From contig NZ_FQZU01000034.1 of assembly GCF_900142135.1 (NCBI RefSeq), positions 1 to 64,000 on the forward strand: a DNA stretch of 64,000 nt. Direction: 5' to 3'. Made by a program: the position numbers and the translations under genes. Positions 59,587 to 64,000 of this stretch are shown piece after piece (the first letter of the stretch is position 1; each line of letters opens with the position of its first letter). Source of the stretch: Desulfatibacillum alkenivorans DSM 16219 (GTDB taxonomy: Bacteria > Desulfobacterota > Desulfobacteria > Desulfobacterales > Desulfatibacillaceae). Under the pieces are notes generated by a model. The model had not been told where the DNA came from. It saw nothing but the letters and a program-made list of their open reading frames with translations, and ran no database searches.

Positions 59587-60121
59587 GGCGCAAAGCCTCC
59601 TTGCGTTTTTCAAGCTCCCACTGGATTTCCTCGTCGCTCAGGTCCTGACCGGCGAAGGACGCACCCTGAATATCGCAATACTCCTGGTTCTTCTTGGCTG
59701 CCATAAACGCATCAGCCTGGACTTTCAGGCGTTCGTGCACCAGGGCTTTTTCCTCCAGGTCCTGCTGCAGGCGGGAAATATCCCGATTCAGCTCCTGGAT
59801 TTGCAAATCCAGCTTTTGGACGACGCCGGTCACGGTTTTATGCTTGCGGATTAAAAATTTGGCGATGTCGTCCTTTTCCTTTTTCACGGCCTCGCAAAGG
59901 TCCTGATCCACTTTTTCCGCCAGTTCCTCCTGGGCCTTGAGGTTGGCTTTCAGGTTGTCCCTTCTGGCGGAAAGCCGGGACAGCCTGATGCGCTCCCGGG
60001 ACATGGCGTCTTCCATTTCCCGCAGGCATTGGGCCAGGACCAGGCCTTTGTCTTCGATCTGATCCATGACTCCGTGAATGTCCGCTTTGCACAGCCTGGT
60101 TAATCTTGTCATTATTCCCAT
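59579..60121 (-). CDS. PspA/IM30-family protein
   Basis: 180 aa from ATG 60121, AAGGAGGCCGCCAA upstream. A long coiled-coil protein: MTRLTRLCKADIHGVMDQIED at the start matches the PspA/VIPP1 N-terminal amphipathic helix and first helix. It then has repeated heptads (SRLSARRDNLKANLKAQEEL, QIQELNRDISRLQQDLEEK). Peripheral inner-membrane stress protein: polymerises on damaged membranes. Shorter than E. coli PspA (222 aa). The pspF regulator is absent here. In the same direction as two VWA proteins upstream. Confidence 0.8.
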   Translation of the reverse strand: MGIMTRLTRLCKADIHGVMDQIEDKGLVLAQCLREMEDAMSRERIRLSRLSARRDNLKANLKAQEELAEKVDQDLCEAVKKEKDDIAKFLIRKHKTVTGVVQKLDLQIQELNRDISRLQQDLEEKALVHERLKVQADAFMAAKKNQEYCDIQGASFAGQDLSDEEIQWELEKRKEALRHE

Positions 60122-60487
60122 TTGGCGGCCTCCTTGATTGAAAATTCCGTCAACCCCATCCTCCTTTCCGTCCTTCCCCGATGGGAGGGGGAAGGACAAA
60201 GGATTGATGGCTTTGATGATGAAGCGCTTTGGGTATCGCCGAGATGGACTTCCTTGTTTTACACGGATTCAGGGCTACAACCGGCCTGAATCCTTCCTTT
60301 GACGTTTTGCGCTTCATCCGCGACCCCACGCGGAGCATGGGATGATAATAAAATGTATGCCGGACGGGCCTGCACGCACATTGCTTTTTTAAGTTTGACA
60401 GGGTGCAATTAGGCATGACGGTTATTGATTGGTTACACCAATGCGGTGCAAAACCGCCCGGCAAGCAAATCTTATGTCTCGCAAACT
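60122..60487. other. Leader of the PspA-family gene
   Basis: 366 bp between the VWA gene stop and the PspA-family start. It contains nested inverted repeats (outer GATGAAGCGC at 60218 with GCGCTTCATC at 60309; inner GGATTCAGG at 60265 with CCTGAATCC at 60285). No clear sigma-54 promoter seen. Confidence 0.4.
60218..60318. promoter_or_regulatory. Nested inverted repeats upstream of PspA-family gene
   Basis: Outer 10-bp perfect arms and inner 9-bp perfect arms could form a structured leader RNA or operator region. Confidence 0.35.
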
Positions 60488-61930
60488 CTATTTGATTCCC
60501 CGGCGGTCCTTATACCCTTCGTATTGCATGGACTTGGAAACCGCTCTTTGCTTTTGCATGACCTCCGAGGAGTTTCCGGTGAAGGTTTCATCCACCTTAT
60601 CCATAAGGGCCTCGCAGTCTTCATTGAGGTTGGACTCCACGCTGGGGGAATTCACCACGCTGTTTTGGACCTGGATGCTCTGGCGGTATTCTTGGATGCG
60701 ATGCTTGGCCTGATCCTTATCGCCGGCCTTGATGTCCGCGGCCACCTCTTCCTTGAGGACGTTCCAATCCGCACTAAGCACCTTCTCCTCCCAGGCCTCC
60801 CTGGATACGGATTCCAAAGCAGCCATGGCGTTTTGAGTCACCTGCACTTCAAAGGATTGGGGGCACATGGCGGTGAGGGTTTGGCCTTCGTGCACGTAGG
60901 TCGCCTTGACGCCGTCAAGATTCAGGATTTCACCGGCGTCTTCGTTGGCGTGCAGCCGAATGTACAGGGTGCGCGATTGCCCGGAAAGAAGAGCGCCGGG
61001 AGAGATGAACGCCCCGTTTTCCCTGTTGATCACGGGATATCCGTTGGCGGAGACGGCCGTCACGCCCTTGGGCAGAGGCAGATGAATGGATAAGGCGCTG
61101 GCCGCTACGGCCCGGGTCCAGTTGGCTTCCTCCTGAAAGACGGCCAGAAAATCGCCGGGATTTTCCAGGTAGTAATACCGGCCCCTGCCGCCGTCCGCCA
61201 CCGTGGCCATAAGCTGCTCGTTAAAATCCTGGCCCAGGCCCACGGTGGTTACCGAATAAACCAGGCCGTCGTCCCCAAGCGCGGCCATGGCGGCCAACTG
61301 ATTGGGGTCGGTGACGCCCTGATTGGCCTGGCCGTCGGAAATCAGGATGACCTTGCCCATGCGATCGGGGGCGCCGTAGGCTCTGAGCACGCTCACGCCT
61401 TTTTCCAGACCGCCGCCCAGATTGGTGCCGCCGCCCGCCGGAATGGAGTCCACCATCCAGTTGAGGGAGTTGCGTTTGTCGGCCGTCAGATAATGCAGGC
61501 CGTCTCCGCCGTCCACGTCGTTGGAATAGGTCACCAAAGAAAAGCGGTCCTGGCTGCGAAGTCCTTCCACCAGCCCTTTGACCGCCGTCTTGGCGTCCCG
61601 GATTTTCTGCCCGCCCATGGAGCCGCTTCTATCCAGGACGATCACCATGTCCACGGGCTTGGTTTTGGTTTGTTCCGGCGCCAGGACTTCATCCGCGGTC
61701 ATGGTCAGGACCAGATCGAACATGCGGTCCCCGGTTGCGTGGATTTTATCCTGGGTTAACTTTCCAGTCAGGGCGACGATGCCGTTTTTCACCGGGTTGA
61801 CGGCCACAGGAGGAGTCGCGGGCGCGACAGGCGGCGGAGCGACGACGCCCGCGCCTCTATTGGCGTAAGCCATGGCGGCGAACGTCGCCGCGATAAGGAC
61901 TCCTACGAGTAAAAGGGCTTTTGCTTTCAT
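60488..61930 (-). CDS. Exported VWA-domain protein
   Basis: 480 aa from ATG 61930, AAGGAG upstream. Signal peptide or anchor (AKALLLVGVLIAATFAAMAY). VWA domain residues about 95-270: VIVLDRSGSMGG is the MIDAS motif DxSxS, with VTYSNDVDGGD, PAGGGTNLGGG and LISDGQANQG. The C-terminal part includes a helical stretch (AMAALESVSREAWEEKVLSA) and is Asn/Glu-rich. It may bind divalent metal and partner proteins outside the inner membrane. Second of two VWA genes, 126 bp after the YfbK-like gene, upstream of pspA-like. Confidence 0.75.
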   Translation of the reverse strand: MKAKALLLVGVLIAATFAAMAYANRGAGVVAPPPVAPATPPVAVNPVKNGIVALTGKLTQDKIHATGDRMFDLVLTMTADEVLAPEQTKTKPVDMVIVLDRSGSMGGQKIRDAKTAVKGLVEGLRSQDRFSLVTYSNDVDGGDGLHYLTADKRNSLNWMVDSIPAGGGTNLGGGLEKGVSVLRAYGAPDRMGKVILISDGQANQGVTDPNQLAAMAALGDDGLVYSVTTVGLGQDFNEQLMATVADGGRGRYYYLENPGDFLAVFQEEANWTRAVAASALSIHLPLPKGVTAVSANGYPVINRENGAFISPGALLSGQSRTLYIRLHANEDAGEILNLDGVKATYVHEGQTLTAMCPQSFEVQVTQNAMAALESVSREAWEEKVLSADWNVLKEEVAADIKAGDKDQAKHRIQEYRQSIQVQNSVVNSPSVESNLNEDCEALMDKVDETFTGNSSEVMQKQRAVSKSMQYEGYKDRRGIK

Positions 61931-61949
61931 GGCGTTCTCCTTTTTTATA

Positions 61950-62031
61950 GCGCGGGAACCGCGCGGCTGCATTTTTTAGCGAGGGGACCTCGCGACTACC
62001 ATTTATTTGGGCGCGGGAACCGCGCGGCTGC
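61950..62031. repeat. Two direct copies of a 21-bp palindromic element
   Basis: GCGCGGGAACCGCGCGGCTGC occurs at 61950-61970 and 62011-62031. Between and beside them lie related short inverted segments (GCGAGGGGACCTCGC and GCGAGGAAAGCTCGC-type). The stretch lies between the two VWA genes. Confidence 0.6.
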
Positions 62032-62056
62032 GGCGAGGAAAGCTCGCTAACACAGA

Positions 62057-63733
62057 TTAGCCGTTCAGTTCACGGCAGGTTTTCACCAGTTTGATGAATT
62101 CAGCCCGGTATCCCATTTCGTCGGGACCCACGGACTCCTCGGCCATGCGTTGGATCTGATCCCAGGTCAGGCGCTCGGCGTAGGGAGAGTTTCTCAGCAA
62201 CATGCCCCAGCCTGCCACGGCTGCGGAAAACCGGAAGTCATCGGATGTATCGGCGAATTCCATGGAGGATTCGTCCAGCACCCGGGTGATGAGCCGGCTA
62301 TGGTTTTCCTCGGGGTTCTTGTAGCGAAATTTAATGGTAAGAATTTCGTTGCGGTTCCGGGGCTCAGGAACAGGTTTGTTTTCCTGATATTTTAGGGGAT
62401 CGACCCTTTGGGCGCCCATGCCCAGCCCGGCGGGAACGATTTCGTATAATGCGGTCACGGAGTGTCCGGGTCCGATTTCTCCGGCGTCTTTCAGGTCGTT
62501 GTTGAAATCCTCCGCCGCCAGCAGCCTGTTTTCATAACCCACCAGACGGTACTGACTGACCCTGGCCGGATTGAACTCCACCTGAATCTTCACGTCTTTG
62601 GCCAGGGTGAACATATTCGCCCGCATGTCCTGCACAAAGACTTTGTGCGCTTCCCTGCGGCTGTCGATGTAATAGAAATTTCCGTTGCCGGCGTTGGAGA
62701 TAGCCTCCATTTTTTCGTCTTTGTAATTGCCCATGCCGAAGCCGCAGATGGTCAGATAAATCCCGGCCCTGCGTTTTTCTTCGATCATGCGCACCAGTTC
62801 AGGGGTGGAGGAGACGCCCACGTTGAAGTCGCCGTCCGTGCAAAGAATCACCCGGTTATTGCCTTCGGGAATGAGGTTTTCCCAAGCCGCTCTATAGGCC
62901 AACTCAATGCCTTCGCCGCCCGCCGTGGAGCCTCCGGCTTCCAGCCGGTCAAGCGCCTTGATGATTTCGCGTCTATGCCGCGCGGATGTGGAAGGAAGAA
63001 CCAGCCCCGCCGCCCCGGCGTAAGTCACAATGGACACACGGTCATTGCGGCCCAACTCTCTCACCAGCATTTCCATGGATTCTTTGACCAAAGGCAGCTT
63101 GCCTCCGCCGCCCATGGAACCTGAAACGTCCAAGAGGAACACCAGGTTGGAGGGCTTGAAGTCCTTGTAATCCAGGCGCTTGCCTTGAAGCCCCACATGC
63201 ACAAGCATGTTGTCCCTGTTCCAGGGGCATTGGGACATTTCCATGGTGATGGAAAAGGGATCTTCGCCCTTGGGCTGGGGATAGTCGTAATGAAAATAGT
63301 TGATCATTTCCTCAATGCGGACCGCATCCACAGGCGGCATGCCGCCGTTTGCCAAAAAGCGCCGCACGTTGGAGTAGGAAGCCGTGTCCACGTCTATGGA
63401 AAATGTGGACACGGGATCATAAAGAGGAGATTTAAATCCTCCTTCACGAATGGATGCGTATTCTTCCCTATTGAAGCCAGAGCCGTCTTTGTAGAAGGCG
63501 TAACTCCACTCCGCCTTGGGGGCGGGACAGGGATTGCACGCGGACATGGAAAGGGCAGGCCCCGTGGACTCTGAGGTGTAACCGCTGTACCCGGACATGG
63601 CGTCTTCGTTCACAGCCTTTTGAGAGCAACTGGTTAAAGAAACCGCAGCCGATCCGGCCAGGCAGAGGATAGAGACGATCAACAAGGCGTACGTGACGGC
63701 GTCTCTCAGAATCTGTTCCTTTTGGCTTTGCAT
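62057..63733 (-). CDS. YfbK-like VWA lipoprotein with C-terminal DUF3520-type domain
   Basis: 558 aa from ATG 63733, with GGGGAGGAA upstream. Lipoprotein signal: a hydrophobic helix and LTSC at about residue 36. N-terminal region (about 90-190) FSIDVDTASYSNVRRFL and RIEEMINYFHYDYPQP is typical of the YfbK/vWA-N family. The VWA domain has LDVSGSMGGGGKLPL (MIDAS), then CTDGDFNVGVSSTPELV. C-terminal LTIKFRYKNPEENHS begins the DUF3520 domain. First gene of the PspA-VWA module. Function unknown; stress- or envelope-related by context. Confidence 0.85.
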   Translation of the reverse strand: MQSQKEQILRDAVTYALLIVSILCLAGSAAVSLTSCSQKAVNEDAMSGYSGYTSESTGPALSMSACNPCPAPKAEWSYAFYKDGSGFNREEYASIREGGFKSPLYDPVSTFSIDVDTASYSNVRRFLANGGMPPVDAVRIEEMINYFHYDYPQPKGEDPFSITMEMSQCPWNRDNMLVHVGLQGKRLDYKDFKPSNLVFLLDVSGSMGGGGKLPLVKESMEMLVRELGRNDRVSIVTYAGAAGLVLPSTSARHRREIIKALDRLEAGGSTAGGEGIELAYRAAWENLIPEGNNRVILCTDGDFNVGVSSTPELVRMIEEKRRAGIYLTICGFGMGNYKDEKMEAISNAGNGNFYYIDSRREAHKVFVQDMRANMFTLAKDVKIQVEFNPARVSQYRLVGYENRLLAAEDFNNDLKDAGEIGPGHSVTALYEIVPAGLGMGAQRVDPLKYQENKPVPEPRNRNEILTIKFRYKNPEENHSRLITRVLDESSMEFADTSDDFRFSAAVAGWGMLLRNSPYAERLTWDQIQRMAEESVGPDEMGYRAEFIKLVKTCRELNG

Positions 63734-63920
63734 GATTGATTTCCTCCCCTTGATTATGTGTAATGAGCCGTACTTTCTCCTTACGGGGCTATGATGCCCC
63801 CGGACCGGCCTTGGGCGCAATTCAAAGAACTGCAAAAACGGAAGACCGGTTTTTTGCATAAGTTTTGCTTTTTCCCGCGGCGGAATGGTGGTAAGCTAAG
63901 ACCTGGAATTTGTTGACTGT

Positions 63921-63936
63921 TGTGATGCGTTTCACA
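63921..63936. promoter_or_regulatory. CRP-like palindrome
   Basis: TGTGATGCGTTTCACA: exact TGTGA-N6-TCACA. It lies 53 bp before a possible ATG at 63989 and 188 bp upstream of the YfbK-like start, so it could control either. Confidence 0.45.
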
Positions 63937-63988
63937 TCACCCGCCTGGAGCGCGATAATTTTTGGAACAGGTTTTGCGGGGCATTATC

Positions 63989-64000
63989 ATGAAAGAACCA
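63989..64000 (+). CDS. Possible start of a gene running off the right edge
   Basis: ATGAAAGAACCA after GCGGGG at about 8 bases spacing; only four codons are visible, so nothing can be said about the product. Confidence 0.3.

Noticed and set aside
1-64000. CRISPR arrays, tRNA or rRNA genes, transposases
   Set aside because: No direct-repeat array, no tRNA cloverleaf-like segment in the intergenic regions examined, no rRNA and no transposase-like protein seen.

Overview
The window looks like chromosome from a Gram-negative, probably anaerobic bacterium of the Desulfobacterota. A Desulfatibacillum-like or other Desulfobacterales genome is my best guess, and it is inference only. It rests on a complete lipid A/core lipopolysaccharide (LPS) block, TonB-dependent and two-partner secretion outer-membrane proteins, an NDP-forming acyl-CoA synthetase, a DUF4416/Trm112-like pair, PAS proteins with the Cys-rich tail common in this phylum, secreted proteins with a choice-of-anchor-U-type tail, and sigma-54 promoters. 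Coding regions are moderately GC-rich and some intergenic regions are AT-rich. I saw no rRNA, tRNA, CRISPR array, integrase or transposase.

Layout. 1-684: the start of a TpsB/FhaC-type outer-membrane transporter, cut by the window edge. 1506-3515: a compact four-gene cassette of unknown function with two TPR paralogues. 3569-6782: an NDP-forming acyl-CoA synthetase behind a TetR-type palindrome, then DUF4416 and Trm112-like genes. 6936-7889: a lone heptosyltransferase. 7968-10588: a more AT-rich island with an AAA15 ATPase plus RloB pair (likely abortive-infection type defence) behind a near-consensus promoter. 10670-24483: a twelve-gene leftward LPS block, lptF-lptG-waaA-lpxK-FAD oxidoreductase-secreted protein-ELM1-like-GT4-GT9-GT4-O-antigen ligase-LpxL family. 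24661-25755: a TPR protein.

26276-32314 holds two secreted alpha/alpha-toroid (prenyltransferase-repeat) proteins flanking a YdjY-like protein and a TonB-dependent receptor, which suggests extracellular ligand capture and uptake. 32566-38347 holds a PAS sensor without an output kinase and a ZraS/ZraR-like sigma-54 two-component system. Divergent from that kinase begins a set of three related cassettes (38452-39295, 46718-47355, 47432-48333). Each has an upstream motif, a -24/-12 sigma-54 promoter about 114 bp further on, a ZraP-like periplasmic protein gene (the middle one internally deleted) and two terminator-like hairpins. Between cassettes 1 and 2 lie two large secreted proteins (1263 and 978 aa) sharing a C-terminal region of about 520 residues.

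48561-55701 is mixed: a TfoX C-terminal-domain protein, a membrane protein, a Rieske-like protein with one ligand His replaced by Asn, an HD hydrolase, a PEP/pyruvate-binding-like protein, an MBL hydrolase, a FetA/FetB-type ABC exporter, an M50-like membrane protease and a small STAS/SpoIIAA-like protein. 55706-58566 has an MBL-hydrolase remnant and a divergent pair: a receiver-SpoIIE phosphatase and a DUF4388-cyclic-nucleotide-binding protein. 58975-63733 is a leftward PspA-family/membrane protein/two VWA-protein module. A CRP-like palindrome (63921-63936) precedes a possible gene start at the right edge.

The strongest themes are envelope construction (LPS), envelope or metal stress (ZraSR-ZraP, PspA-VWA) and surface proteins. 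The most novel-looking parts are the triplicated sigma-54 cassette with a fixed-distance enhancer motif and the tandem giant secreted proteins inserted within it.
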